Shown here: positions 52,581 through 61,808 of the stretch, in pieces
Position numbering within the stretch: position 1 is the first letter of the stretch
How the letters are laid out: each line of letters opens with the position of its first letter
DNA from: Hoyosella subflava DQS3-9A1
GTDB taxonomy: Bacteria; Actinomycetota; Actinomycetes; Mycobacteriales; Mycobacteriaceae
Assembly (NCBI RefSeq): GCF_000214175.1
Contig: NC_015564.1
Location: 2,480,001-2,544,000, forward strand
Length of the DNA stretch: 64,000 bases
Direction of reading: 5' to 3'
Program-made: the position numbers and the translations under genes
Notes under the pieces: model-generated
The model's database searches: none
What the model saw: the letters and a program-made list of their open reading frames with translations, nothing else
What the model was told of the DNA's origin: nothing

Positions 52581-53782
52581 TGTCCAGTGGGGATCCGACT
52601 ATTCTTCACGCTGACCTCGATTCGTTCTACGCCTCGGTCGAGCAGCGCGACAACCACCGGCTGCGCGGTCTCCCCGTGATCGTGGGTGGGGGTGTTGTCC
52701 TCGCAGCGAGCTATGAGGCGAAAGCGTTCGGGGTCCGCACGGCAATGAGTGGCGCTCAGGCACGGAGACTGTGCCCTCAGGCGATCGTCGTCCCTCCCCG
52801 GATGTCTGCGTACGCCGACGCCAGTCGTGTGGTTTTCCAGATCTTCCGCGATACCACTCCCCTCGTTGAGGGTATTTCCATCGACGAGGCGTTCCTCGAT
52901 GTGGGTGGGCTCCGCAAGGTCTCAGGAACGCCCCGCGAAATCGCCGAACGGCTGCGCACTGATGTGCGGCAACAGGCTGGCTTACCGATTAGCGTCGGTG
53001 TCGCTGGGAGCAAGTTTCTCGCAAAGGTTGCGAGCGCCGTAGCCAAACCCGACGGGCTCCTCGTTGTGCCGTTCGGTGCCGAAATCGCTTTCCTCCACCC
53101 ACTGCCGATCGAGCGGTTATGGGGCGTCGGCGCGGTGACATCCCGCAAGCTCCGAAAGTTCGGTCTGACGACAGTCGGCGACATCGCGAGGGCGGGTGAG
53201 GCGGAACTCGCGACGATACTCGGCCGAGCCAGTGCCCGGCACTTGAACGCGTTAGCGCATGCACGTGACCCGCGGCGGGTCCAGACAGGGCGCAGAAGGC
53301 GTTCCATCGGTGCACAACGGGCAATCGGACGCGGACAGCACGCGCGAGAGGACATCGATGCCGCGCTGCTTACACTCGTCGATCGGGTCGCCCGCCGGAT
53401 GCGGGCCGCGCACCGAACTGGGCGAACCATCGTCTTGCGGCTTCGTTTCGGCGACTACACACGTGCCACCCGTTCTCACACTGTTTCGCTGCCAACATCC
53501 GAGACAGCGGTCCTGCTCGCTGTGGCGCGGTCACTGCTCGCGGAGGCACAGCAGCTTATTGCCGAGCGGGGCGTCACGCTCATCGGCGTCGCAGTTGGCA
53601 ACCTCGCCGACGAGGCCGGCACTCAGCTGGCCCTTCCGTTCGGTGCGGTTACCTCACCGTCGCCAGGCCAGCTCGATAGCGCGGTCGACAGCATCTGGGA
53701 CAAATTCGGTAAGGCAGCGCTGACGCGGGGCGCACTGCTCGGACGCGATCCGGGCATTTCCGTGCCGCTGCTGCCCGACTAA
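52574..53782 (+). CDS. dinB: DNA polymerase IV (Y family)
   Basis: A 402-residue translesion polymerase. Palm motifs ILHADLDSFYASVEQRD (first catalytic Asp) and GISIDEAFLDVGG (SIDE acidic pair) are intact; the HhH region WGVGAVTSRKLRKFGLTTVGDIA and little-finger domain follow. The C-terminus lacks an obvious QLxLF beta-clamp motif, though TQLALPFG near residue 355 is clamp-motif-like. The ATG is inside a LexA box and no ribosome site precedes it, which suggests a leaderless mRNA or a GTG 52580 start. Confidence 0.92.
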   Translation: MFVSSGDPTILHADLDSFYASVEQRDNHRLRGLPVIVGGGVVLAASYEAKAFGVRTAMSGAQARRLCPQAIVVPPRMSAYADASRVVFQIFRDTTPLVEGISIDEAFLDVGGLRKVSGTPREIAERLRTDVRQQAGLPISVGVAGSKFLAKVASAVAKPDGLLVVPFGAEIAFLHPLPIERLWGVGAVTSRKLRKFGLTTVGDIARAGEAELATILGRASARHLNALAHARDPRRVQTGRRRRSIGAQRAIGRGQHAREDIDAALLTLVDRVARRMRAAHRTGRTIVLRLRFGDYTRATRSHTVSLPTSETAVLLAVARSLLAEAQQLIAERGVTLIGVAVGNLADEAGTQLALPFGAVTSPSPGQLDSAVDSIWDKFGKAALTRGALLGRDPGISVPLLPD

Positions 53783-53786
53783 TGCG

Positions 53787-54929
53787 TTAGCCGAACCACT
53801 GCGTGAGCCGGTCGGACTCCCACTGCTGCTTCGCCGCAAAAGACGCGTCATCGGGTGCGCTGAGCTCAACATCAGGGCGCGGCTCGGCGTAAAAGTTGCC
53901 CTGAACCCGGGCAACCTTGCGTCCGGGCAGTTCGAGGTAGCAATAGCCATGCCCGTCGAAACGCGCACGTTCGCCGCCATGGAGGTCTGCAGCAAGGTTC
54001 GCAGCCGCGACTTTTCCTTCCGCCTCAGCGAATACCCCCGCCTTCGGCAATTGCGCGGTGGCCGTGGGCACCATGGTGCAGTCCCCGACCGCGTACACGC
54101 GGTCGGCATTCGTCACGAATGTCTCGCGGTCTGGTTCAGCGTAGCCGGACGCGCCGGCTAGAGAACTCTGAGAGACCACTCCCGGCGGTGAGGCCGCAGG
54201 CACACCGAGCGTGAGATCGGAGCGGACCGTTCTTCCGTTCGAGAATATTATGGTGCCGTCCGCGTCGACATCGTCGACTTTGTGTTCAGTGAGCACGGTA
54301 ACGTTCCGTGCCCCGAGCTGCTCAGCAAGGAAATGGCTGGCGTCCGGTCCCGCGACTGGAAGGGTGATGGGTTGCGGGGTTGTCACGACAACCTCGATGT
54401 CGTCACGTCGGCCACGTTCGCGCAGCCACTCGTCGACGATCAAGGCGGCTTCGAAAGGAGCCGGCGGACACAGATAGGGAGCGCCGAGGATGCTCACGAC
54501 AATCGTTCCGCTTCTCATCTCCTCAAGCGCGGCTTTGATCGCGGGGAGCGAATTCGCGCTATAGAGGTTGTGTACGCCCACATCGAAGAATCGTCTATGT
54601 TTCGGCGGGAAGCTGGCCCCGAGCGCAACAATGAGGCCGTCTGCCGTGAAGGTACCCACACTGGTTTCGGCTGTCCGCGAACCCGCGTCGAGCGACGTAA
54701 CTTCCGCCTGCACGAACCGGATTCCGTGTGAATCAAGTTCTGCTAGACGTCGAGTGCCATCAGCGAGTGGACGGATCCCTCCGAGCTCCCACAGCTTGGC
54801 GAAACCCACAAAGAAAGTGTCGCTCGCGGCGATGAGTGTCACCTCATCGGCGGCGGGAAGCCGGCGGCGCAGCTCATGCGCTGCAGCAATCCCGCCAAAT
54901 CCGCCACCGAGCACCAGTGCGTGCGCCAT
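53787..54929 (-). CDS. FAD-dependent oxidoreductase, sulfide:quinone reductase-like
   Basis: A 380-residue flavoprotein: FAD motif LVLGGGFGGIAAAHELRR at the N-terminus, VYAVGDCTM for the FAD ribityl contact and a Cys-Pro-Pro (LCPPAPFEAAL) at the position of a redox Cys in SQR/FCSD proteins. Only one of the usual cysteines is evident, so true sulfide oxidation is uncertain. It is convergent with dinB, 4 bases apart. Confidence 0.8.
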   Translation of the reverse strand: MAHALVLGGGFGGIAAAHELRRRLPAADEVTLIAASDTFFVGFAKLWELGGIRPLADGTRRLAELDSHGIRFVQAEVTSLDAGSRTAETSVGTFTADGLIVALGASFPPKHRRFFDVGVHNLYSANSLPAIKAALEEMRSGTIVVSILGAPYLCPPAPFEAALIVDEWLRERGRRDDIEVVVTTPQPITLPVAGPDASHFLAEQLGARNVTVLTEHKVDDVDADGTIIFSNGRTVRSDLTLGVPAASPPGVVSQSSLAGASGYAEPDRETFVTNADRVYAVGDCTMVPTATAQLPKAGVFAEAEGKVAAANLAADLHGGERARFDGHGYCYLELPGRKVARVQGNFYAEPRPDVELSAPDDASFAAKQQWESDRLTQWFG

Positions 54930-55056
54930 CTGCGAGTACCTCCAAGTGAACCTGACGTGACCTTGCGTCGACCGTACCCCCGAGAGGCCTCCCCCGGCAT
55001 CGAGTTATTGAGGAGCGTTTCCGGTCTGCGGTCGCGCGCGGCTAATCTGAGCGGCG

Positions 55057-55968
55057 ATGAATAACTCGCGCACCGTCGGCCGTTTGATCCTGCTGTCAGT
55101 CTGGGCTGCACTGTTCTGGGCGGTCCTCGCCATCGGCTGGGGCCTCGCGGTCCAGTCCCAGATGATCGTATTCGATGGGCTCTACTCATTTATCAGCGTC
55201 TTGCTGTCACTTCTCTCGCTGCTGGCGCACCGGATCATCCGCAAGGGCGAAAGCAAACACTTTCCGTTCGGCCGCGATGTCCTGGAGCCGCTGACCATCA
55301 TCGTCAAAGCGGTCGCTATCGGCGCGCTGTGCGTTTACGCGCTCACCGTTGCCGTGATGGATCTGCTCAGCGGTGGCCGGGAGGTAGACGCAGGATGGGC
55401 CGTCGTCTACGCCGCGGCAGCAACCGTTGGCTGCGGCCTGATAACCGCGTATCTCCATCGCAAGCAGCGCACCGTACGATCCGACTTGGTGCGCGCCGAA
55501 ACAACCCAATGGCTGATGGACACCGTGCTCAGCGCCGGCGTGCTTATCGGCTTCATCGTTGCGTTTGTGCTCCAGCGTCAAGGCAACGATGCTGTCGCCG
55601 CCTATGTCGATCCCGCGATGGTCGCTATGGTCTGCCTGCTGTTTCTCGCGATGCCGGTCCGGCTGCTCATCCAAGGTTTCCGCGAGGTCCTTCTGATGCC
55701 GCCTCCCGCGGAACTGGAGACGCGGGTACGCGAGTGCGTCGACTCGCTAGAACGACGGCACGGCTTTGCGGACACGTTTCTGCGGAGCGCGAAGGTGGGT
55801 GGTCAACTCGTGATCGAGGTCGATTTCGTGGTGGGTCCTGACACTCCCGCTCGGAGTGTCGAAGCGCTGGACGGAATCCGTCAGGAGATCACCGACGAGC
55901 TCGCTGATCTTGGCTACGATCTGTGGCTCTCCGCCTCGTTTACGGCAGAACCCCGCTGGGCTGAATAA
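55057..55968 (+). CDS. Cation diffusion facilitator-like transporter with altered site A
   Basis: A 303-residue protein with six hydrophobic segments and a cytoplasmic ferredoxin-like C-terminal domain, the CDF layout. In FieF-type CDFs the transport site is D-x3-D in TM2 and H-x3-D in TM5. Here the matching segments read FDGLYSFIS (D-x3-S) and ETTQWLMDT (Q-x3-D), so two of four ligands are changed. The metal or substrate may differ. Confidence 0.8.
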   Translation: MNNSRTVGRLILLSVWAALFWAVLAIGWGLAVQSQMIVFDGLYSFISVLLSLLSLLAHRIIRKGESKHFPFGRDVLEPLTIIVKAVAIGALCVYALTVAVMDLLSGGREVDAGWAVVYAAAATVGCGLITAYLHRKQRTVRSDLVRAETTQWLMDTVLSAGVLIGFIVAFVLQRQGNDAVAAYVDPAMVAMVCLLFLAMPVRLLIQGFREVLLMPPPAELETRVRECVDSLERRHGFADTFLRSAKVGGQLVIEVDFVVGPDTPARSVEALDGIRQEITDELADLGYDLWLSASFTAEPRWAE

Positions 55969-56008
55969 GGGGACCGAACTTGTCACAGGCGTCAGGCAGT
56001 ATGGGGTG

Positions 56009-58108
56009 ATGTCTGATGTGCTTGCCCCCGACCTGAGATCACGCGCGCAGAATCTGCTCAGCGAGCTCGCTGGTACAGGTGCCGTACTGCGCGATGATCA
56101 ATGGACCGCGATCGAGGCGCTCGTCGCCCAGCAGCGCCGTGCCCTCGTGGTTCAGCGGACAGGCTGGGGGAAGTCAGCGGTGTATTTCATCGCCGCGAAG
56201 CTGCTCCGTGCTGAAGGCAAGGGACCGACCGTGATTGTGTCGCCGTTGCTCGCGCTGATGCGCAACCAGGTTTCCGCCGCCGAACGTGCCGGCGTAGTTG
56301 CCGCCACGATTAACTCGGGCAACGTGACGGAGTGGGAGGGCATTCATGCCCAGGTGGCCGCGGGCGAACTCGACGTGCTCCTAGTGAGTCCGGAGCGGCT
56401 GAACAACCCTGACTTTCGGGATCAAGTGCTCCCCCATCTTGCTGGCGACGCGGGAATGGTTGTGGTCGACGAGGCGCACTGTGTCTCCGACTGGGGGCAC
56501 GACTTCCGCCCCGATTACCGTCGCATCCGTAGTCTCCTGGGTGACCTTCGACCGGGAACGCCGGTTCTGGCGACCACCGCGACAGCCAACAACCGGGTCG
56601 TCACCGACATTGCGGAGCAGTTGGGTGTGGGCGCGGATGGAGCGACACTGGTGCTTCGTGGCGGTCTCGACCGAGAATCTTTGCACCTGACCGTCCTCAA
56701 TCTTGGTGCGGGCAGCAAGCGCGCGGCCTGGCTGGCGGAACACTTAAGGGAGCTCCCGGGCAGCGGGATCATCTACACCCTCACTGTGTCAGCAGCGGAG
56801 GATCTCGCTGCGCTCCTTAAGGAGCATGGTTACGAAGTTGCGGCATACACCGGAAGGACGGACGCCGCGGAACGTGAAGTGCTCGAAGGAGAACTGCTTG
56901 GCAACAAAGTGAAAGCCCTCATCGCCACGTCGGCACTCGGAATGGGCTTTGACAAGCCGGATCTTGGTTTCGTGGTTCACATGGGCGCACCGTCCTCACC
57001 GATCGCGTATTACCAGCAGGTGGGCCGCGCTGGCCGCGCGGCGAGCCGGGCGGAAGTCCTTCTGCTGCCGGGGCCCGAAGACAAAGACATCTGGCGGTAC
57101 TTCGCGTCGGTGGCTTTTCCCGCGGAGTCCGTCGTCCGGAAGGTTCTCAGCGCGCTCGATCCCCAACGGCCGCAGTCAACGCAGGCCCTCGAGCCTCTTG
57201 TTGACCTTGGACGCAGCCGCCTGGAAATGGTGCTCAAGGTACTCGATGTCGACGGCGCAGTGCGGCGCGTCAAGGGTGGCTGGACGGGGACGGGCGAAAC
57301 CTGGTCGTACGACCGTGAACGTTACTCGCGCCTCGACGAGGCTCGGTTGGCGGAGCAGCATGCGATGACGGAGTACGCCACCACGCAGATGTGCCGGATG
57401 GAGTTTCTTCGCCGCCAGCTCGACGATCCTGAACTCGGTCCTGCTCCGGTTCCGTGCGGCCGCTGTGACAATTGTGCAGGCGTACGGTTCAGCGCCGAGG
57501 TTGATTCGTCGACAGCGGATGCGACCGCGGAGCGCCTATCGCGCCCGGGCGTTGACGTTGCGCCGCGGCGGCAATGGCCGTCGGGTATGGCGAAACTGGG
57601 CGTGCCGCTTTCCGGAAAAATCAGTGAAGGGCCAGAACCCGGGCGCGCCATCGGTCGGCTCACCGATCTCGGCTGGGGTCAGCGTTTGCGCGCGCTTCTA
57701 GACCAGCCTGACTGTCCCGCACCCGATGAAGTTGTGCGGGCGAGCATTTCGGTGCTCAAGGCCTGGCAGTGGAAGGACCGGCCCCAGTCGGTGCTTGCGC
57801 TGCAATCGCAGACTCATCCCCTACTCGTGGAATCCCTCGCCGCGAATCTTGCTGACATCGGCAAGCTCACCAACCTTGGCGTTCTGCCTATACGGCACGA
57901 TCATGTCGGCGTTTCGGCACAGAACTCGGCGTACCGTGTGGCGGGTCTCTACGAGGCGTGGCAAGTTCCAGCGAGCCTTCCCGCTGGACCCATACTGCTG
58001 ATTGACGCCGTCACCGACAGCGGCTGGACCTTCACCATGGCGTCATACGCGCTGCGGCGCGCAGGCGCCGCAGCGGTACTTCCCTTCGCTATCGCCGCGA
58101 CGAGCTAG
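56009..58108 (+). CDS. RecQ-family helicase fused to a phosphoribosyltransferase-like domain
   Basis: About 699 residues. The RecQ core has Walker A RTGWGKSAVYF, DEAH box VVVDEAHCVSDWGHDFRPDYR, motif III ATTATAN, motif V/VI ALGMGFDKPD and QQVGRAGRA, and a zinc-binding Cys set ending PCGRCDNCAG. After about residue 510 a phosphoribosyltransferase-like domain follows, with the PRPP loop ILLIDAVTDSGWTFTMA; the usual acidic pair is Asp-Ala. ATG 56009 overlaps nothing. It may link DNA unwinding to nucleotide sensing. Confidence 0.9.
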   Translation: MSDVLAPDLRSRAQNLLSELAGTGAVLRDDQWTAIEALVAQQRRALVVQRTGWGKSAVYFIAAKLLRAEGKGPTVIVSPLLALMRNQVSAAERAGVVAATINSGNVTEWEGIHAQVAAGELDVLLVSPERLNNPDFRDQVLPHLAGDAGMVVVDEAHCVSDWGHDFRPDYRRIRSLLGDLRPGTPVLATTATANNRVVTDIAEQLGVGADGATLVLRGGLDRESLHLTVLNLGAGSKRAAWLAEHLRELPGSGIIYTLTVSAAEDLAALLKEHGYEVAAYTGRTDAAEREVLEGELLGNKVKALIATSALGMGFDKPDLGFVVHMGAPSSPIAYYQQVGRAGRAASRAEVLLLPGPEDKDIWRYFASVAFPAESVVRKVLSALDPQRPQSTQALEPLVDLGRSRLEMVLKVLDVDGAVRRVKGGWTGTGETWSYDRERYSRLDEARLAEQHAMTEYATTQMCRMEFLRRQLDDPELGPAPVPCGRCDNCAGVRFSAEVDSSTADATAERLSRPGVDVAPRRQWPSGMAKLGVPLSGKISEGPEPGRAIGRLTDLGWGQRLRALLDQPDCPAPDEVVRASISVLKAWQWKDRPQSVLALQSQTHPLLVESLAANLADIGKLTNLGVLPIRHDHVGVSAQNSAYRVAGLYEAWQVPASLPAGPILLIDAVTDSGWTFTMASYALRRAGAAAVLPFAIAATS

Positions 58109-58653
58109 CGGACCACAGAGTATCGGGCGCAGGCGAACTCACCGTTGCGCCCGACCTCCTCAACCTTGAGTTCAAGATGCCGCGGCATTAGCGGCTTGCC
58201 CGCCCCTAAGGTGACCGGTGCGAGGTACACGATGAGCTCATCGAGCAGCCCCGCGTCTGCGAACTGTCCCGCCAGGTCACCCCCGCCGACTATCCAGACA
58301 TTTTGCCCCGCTGCAGCCTCGACCATCTGCTGATGAACAGGGCCGACCTCATCACGCACAAAAGTGATGGTGGAGTTTGGAATTACTGGCAGTTCTCTGT
58401 GTGTGAACACCCACCCAGGAATGGAATAGGGCCACACCCAGTCCGCTGGGTCCTTGTCTTTGAACTCATGATTGATCACCCACTCGTAGGTGGTGGAACC
58501 CATCGCCATGGCCCCTACGTCGCGGAAGAACTCGGTGTAGTTCAGCGGTCCGTCCTCGTCCTGGGCGCGAGTCAGCAGCCAAGCTAGTGAATCGTCGGAA
58601 GTGGCGATGAACCCGTCCAGACTCGTAGCGGTGTAGAACACAGTTCGGCTCAA
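58105..58653 (-). CDS. Dihydrofolate reductase-like (RibD C-terminal) protein
   Basis: About 182 residues with the RibD_C/DHFR fold: TVFYTATSLDGFIATSDDSLAWL at the N-terminus, MAMGSTTYEWV and the NADPH-binding VWIVGGGDLAGQFADAGLLDEL. Function in this single-domain group is unknown. TTG 58653 is 8 bases from a GAAAGG ribosome site; GTG 58641 is the alternative. It lies 5 bases after the AraC-like gene and is probably co-transcribed. Confidence 0.82.
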   Translation of the reverse strand: MSRTVFYTATSLDGFIATSDDSLAWLLTRAQDEDGPLNYTEFFRDVGAMAMGSTTYEWVINHEFKDKDPADWVWPYSIPGWVFTHRELPVIPNSTITFVRDEVGPVHQQMVEAAAGQNVWIVGGGDLAGQFADAGLLDELIVYLAPVTLGAGKPLMPRHLELKVEEVGRNGEFACARYSVVR

Positions 58654-58658
58654 CTGTC

Positions 58659-59585
58659 TTACCTTTCGTGTGAGGGCTGGTGGCGTGTACGCAGCCACAT
58701 AATGGGGTCGCCTTGGTCTGCTTCCACGCCGACGTTGCGGAGCATCTGCCGCACTACCTGGCGACGGTATGCGGAGAAGGTCAGGACATGACTGATCACA
58801 CTGCCGAGCACGAAGCTCTCGGGCGGGTCGCACAGCGCATCGATCAGCACATCTCCCCACCGGTCTTCCGCTGCGATGCGCTGTACCGCAGAGATAAAGC
58901 GCGGCGCAGCGGTCTCATGCCTCGCTGCGAGCGCCCCGATATCCCGGCCCCCGCGGGCGGGGACATCCGCGCCATCGATAGATGCGAGCCACACTTCTTT
59001 CGACCAGATGAGATGTTCCAGAACCGCTGCGATGGATTCTTCAGGACCATCCCACCCGAGCACGACATGCCGTGGCAGCAGTGGCCTGTCGTAGTCCCGG
59101 ACTGCGACTTTCCCCGCGAGTTCGAGCAGGTAGCGCGTGTCGTCGATGTCATGGTGCACCATCTGCGTCGTGGGGTCCATGCTGCTCCGCGGCGCTTCTG
59201 CCGAATCCACCCACAACGAGGTTGGCGGGTGAAAGTGGATACCGTTCGGCGCGGGCAGCCAGTGGGTGCTGGTGCGCTCCGCCGCGCTCGGCGGGAAACC
59301 GAACGCCCTCGAGAATGCCCGCGAGAACCCTTCGACGGACTCGTAGCCCTCGCTTAACGCGACATCGGTGACGCTGTCCCCGCGGCGAAGCCGCCACGCG
59401 GCGCGCTCCAGGATGACTCGCCGCCGCAGCGCGACCGGAGACTCATAGGTACCGAGCCGGAACTGACGGCTGAAATGAAAGGGCGAGATGTAAACACGCC
59501 TCGCCATGTCATCACGATCGCTCGCCTCGTCGTCGAGAACAGCGTCGAGGAGTTCACGCACCCGGTCACGAGGCAACTCAGTCAT
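58659..59585 (-). CDS. AraC-type regulator fused to a DinB-like domain
   Basis: A 308-residue protein. Unlike most AraC proteins the HTH pair is N-terminal (DRDDMARRVYISPFHFSRQF and SVTDVALSEGYESVEGFSRAFSRAFG, residues about 22-100). The C-terminal half (from about 135) has the helical DinB/DfrA-like pattern AVLEHLIWSKEVWLASI and HETAAPRFISAVQRI. It probably senses a small molecule through that bundle and controls the DHFR-like gene immediately downstream. Confidence 0.8.
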   Translation of the reverse strand: MTELPRDRVRELLDAVLDDEASDRDDMARRVYISPFHFSRQFRLGTYESPVALRRRVILERAAWRLRRGDSVTDVALSEGYESVEGFSRAFSRAFGFPPSAAERTSTHWLPAPNGIHFHPPTSLWVDSAEAPRSSMDPTTQMVHHDIDDTRYLLELAGKVAVRDYDRPLLPRHVVLGWDGPEESIAAVLEHLIWSKEVWLASIDGADVPARGGRDIGALAARHETAAPRFISAVQRIAAEDRWGDVLIDALCDPPESFVLGSVISHVLTFSAYRRQVVRQMLRNVGVEADQGDPIMWLRTRHQPSHER

Positions 59586-59673
59586 GACTCAAGTATCGGA
59601 CGTGCGACCGGGAAAATGCTTGACAGTTCGTGCTTTCGCGGCGGCGAACACCGTATGCCCTACTATCGGCACA

Positions 59674-60855
59674 ATGACGAATAACGACAAGATTGTCATT
59701 GTGGACGGTGCGCGTACACCTATCGGCAGCTTCGGCGGCGTGTTCAAGGATGTTCCGGCTCACGAACTCGGCGCAGCGGCAGCGAAGGAAGCGCTCTTCC
59801 GGGCGAACATCGACGCCGCCGATGTTGATGAAGTAGTGATGGGCTGCATCGGACAGGTCGGGCCAGACGCGTACAACGCGCGGCGGGTTGCGGTCGCAGC
59901 GGGCCTACCGAAAAATGTTCCTGCCTATACAGTGAACCGGCTTTGTGGGTCGGGCTTGCAGGCGATCTGGTCGGCCGCGATGCAGATCCGCTGGGGTGGC
60001 GCCGATATCGCCCTCGCGGGTGGGGACGAGTCCATGTCGCGCATGCCGTTCTACGACTTCAACGCCCGGGCCGGATACCGGCTCGGCGACCGCAAACTCG
60101 TTGACGGCACCGTGATGATGCTGACCGACCCCTTCCATAGCATCCATATGGGGGTCACAGCTGAGAATGTCGCCACGCGGTACGGCGTCTCCCGCCAGGA
60201 ACAAGATGAGTTCGCCCTCCAGTCACAGCAGCGCGCCGCGGCGGTGAAAGCGCAGGGCGCCTTTTCCGAAGAGATTGTTCCCGTCGAAATCGCCGGGCGT
60301 CACGCTCGAACCGTCACCACGGATGAGCATCCGAAACCCGAGACGACAATCGAAGGGCTCAGCAAGCTCCGCGCAGCGTTTGAGAAGGATGGGACGGTGA
60401 CCGCGGGTAACGCGTCAGGCATCAACGACGGCGGTGCGGCGGTCGTGCTCGCAAGCGAGTCCGTGGTGAAGCAACGTGAACTTACAGGGCTGGTTACCGT
60501 CGAGGCAGTCACCACAGCGGCAATGGAACCCGAGTTGATGGGGTACGCCCCGGTCCTCGCGCTTCAGAAGCTTTTCGAAATGACGGGCACGTCCCCAGGC
60601 GACATCGACACCATTGAGCTGAACGAGGCGTTCGCGTCCCAGGCGCTCGCAGTCATCCGGGACGCGAAGCTCGACCCTGCGAAAACCAACCCGTACGGCG
60701 GGGCGATCGCGCTCGGCCACCCAGTCGGCGCGACCGGAGCGATTCTGTCGCTGCGAGTCGCGAAGGATCTCGTCCGCCGCGACCTCGAACTCGGCATCGT
60801 CACTATGTGCATCGGTGGCGGGCAGGCCCTCGCAGCATTGCTCCGGCGCTACTGA
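59674..60855 (+). CDS. Acetyl-CoA C-acetyltransferase (thiolase)
   Basis: A 393-residue thiolase. Acylated Cys in NRLCGSGLQAIW, His in GGAIALGHPVGATGA and second Cys in TMCIGGGQA are all intact. It catalyses acetoacetyl-CoA formation or thiolysis of 3-ketoacyl-CoA. ATG 59674 lacks a ribosome site; a TACTAT 7 bases upstream hints at a leaderless transcript. Its 3' end overlaps the convergent DUF3048 gene by 7 bases. Confidence 0.93.
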   Translation: MTNNDKIVIVDGARTPIGSFGGVFKDVPAHELGAAAAKEALFRANIDAADVDEVVMGCIGQVGPDAYNARRVAVAAGLPKNVPAYTVNRLCGSGLQAIWSAAMQIRWGGADIALAGGDESMSRMPFYDFNARAGYRLGDRKLVDGTVMMLTDPFHSIHMGVTAENVATRYGVSRQEQDEFALQSQQRAAAVKAQGAFSEEIVPVEIAGRHARTVTTDEHPKPETTIEGLSKLRAAFEKDGTVTAGNASGINDGGAAVVLASESVVKQRELTGLVTVEAVTTAAMEPELMGYAPVLALQKLFEMTGTSPGDIDTIELNEAFASQALAVIRDAKLDPAKTNPYGGAIALGHPVGATGAILSLRVAKDLVRRDLELGIVTMCIGGGQALAALLRRY

Positions 60856-61799
60856 GCGGGAACCAGTAGCACCCAGACTGCGCCCTCACCGACGGGCAGC
60901 TCTTCGCCTTCGTAGCTTACGTAGCGGGTGGGCTCGCTCGGTGACGGGCGCGTCCAGCGTCCCTCGTGTCGCAGTCCGTCGCGCAAGACTGTGACGGCAC
61001 CCTCACCGACCGTCGCGGCCACCGGGGACCCAGCTGCCTCAATCCGGACGTCAACCTCCTGAATAACCACATTCGGCGTCGATGCTTGCCCCGCGTCGGT
61101 CGTCTCCATCAGCGCGCCGTCGACGCTGATCATCCACTGCTGGTTTTCCTCTGACCAAGTGAAGTCATAGGTGGCTGTTTCGTATTGGGCCCGGTATTCG
61201 GCCGCTGGCGCGCCGTCCTCAGGGCCGGGTCCGGTGACCATCACGGGAGCTTCCGGCGCCTGGCCCGGTGGGGGCAGCTGCGCCGGGCGAAGGTAGAGGT
61301 TATGGGGCGCGCCGCGGCTCGGCTCCCGATAAAAAGCTCCCCTCGCTCCCGCCTCTGTAGCGGAGATGATCGGGGCCTCATTCAGGGCGTCCAGGACGTG
61401 CGGCGCTGCCCCAGAGTAGGCAAATACGGGTTCGCCGAACTGGGCAAGTATCTCGATGTCGGTGATTCGTGCGCTCCGCACGGGACCGATGGCGTCGGGG
61501 ACCTCCGTGCTGTACACGGCAAGCAACCGGGTAAGCCCATATTCCACGGGTTCGACGTAGACAATGTCGGCGAGGCTCAGGCCGGTCTGGGGGCGTGCCT
61601 GGCGCACATTGTCGATCTTCACTGCCGTTGCCGGGTCGGGTGGCGGCGGAGGCGGCGGCTCCGGTGCGGGCGTCGTTCGGGTGGGCGTGGGCCGTGGCGG
61701 TTCTTCAGTCGGGCCACCGCAAGCCGCCAGTGCAAGCGCAGCTGCTGCGCATACCGCTACACGCCCGGTGCGGCGGCGCCGCGTGAACATCATGTGCAT
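60849..61799 (-). CDS. DUF3048 lipoprotein
   Basis: A 316-residue lipoprotein: basic start, hydrophobic core and lipobox LAAC (Cys27), then a Thr/Pro-rich linker with seven consecutive Pro, then the DUF3048 domain (VKIDNVRQARPQTGLSLADIVYVEPVEYGLTRLLAVY across residues 60-97, and GPVRSARITDIEIL). The family (YerB-like) is of unknown function and is anchored outside the membrane. Confidence 0.88.
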   Translation of the reverse strand: MHMMFTRRRRTGRVAVCAAAALALAACGGPTEEPPRPTPTRTTPAPEPPPPPPPDPATAVKIDNVRQARPQTGLSLADIVYVEPVEYGLTRLLAVYSTEVPDAIGPVRSARITDIEILAQFGEPVFAYSGAAPHVLDALNEAPIISATEAGARGAFYREPSRGAPHNLYLRPAQLPPPGQAPEAPVMVTGPGPEDGAPAAEYRAQYETATYDFTWSEENQQWMISVDGALMETTDAGQASTPNVVIQEVDVRIEAAGSPVAATVGEGAVTVLRDGLRHEGRWTRPSPSEPTRYVSYEGEELPVGEGAVWVLLVPAQ

Positions 61800-61808
61800 G
61801 CAACAAAG

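Noticed and set aside
59620-59666. TTGACA (59620-59625) as -35 box with TACTAT (59661-59666) as -10 box for the thiolase
   Set aside because: The spacing is 35 bases, twice the functional distance, so they cannot form one promoter.
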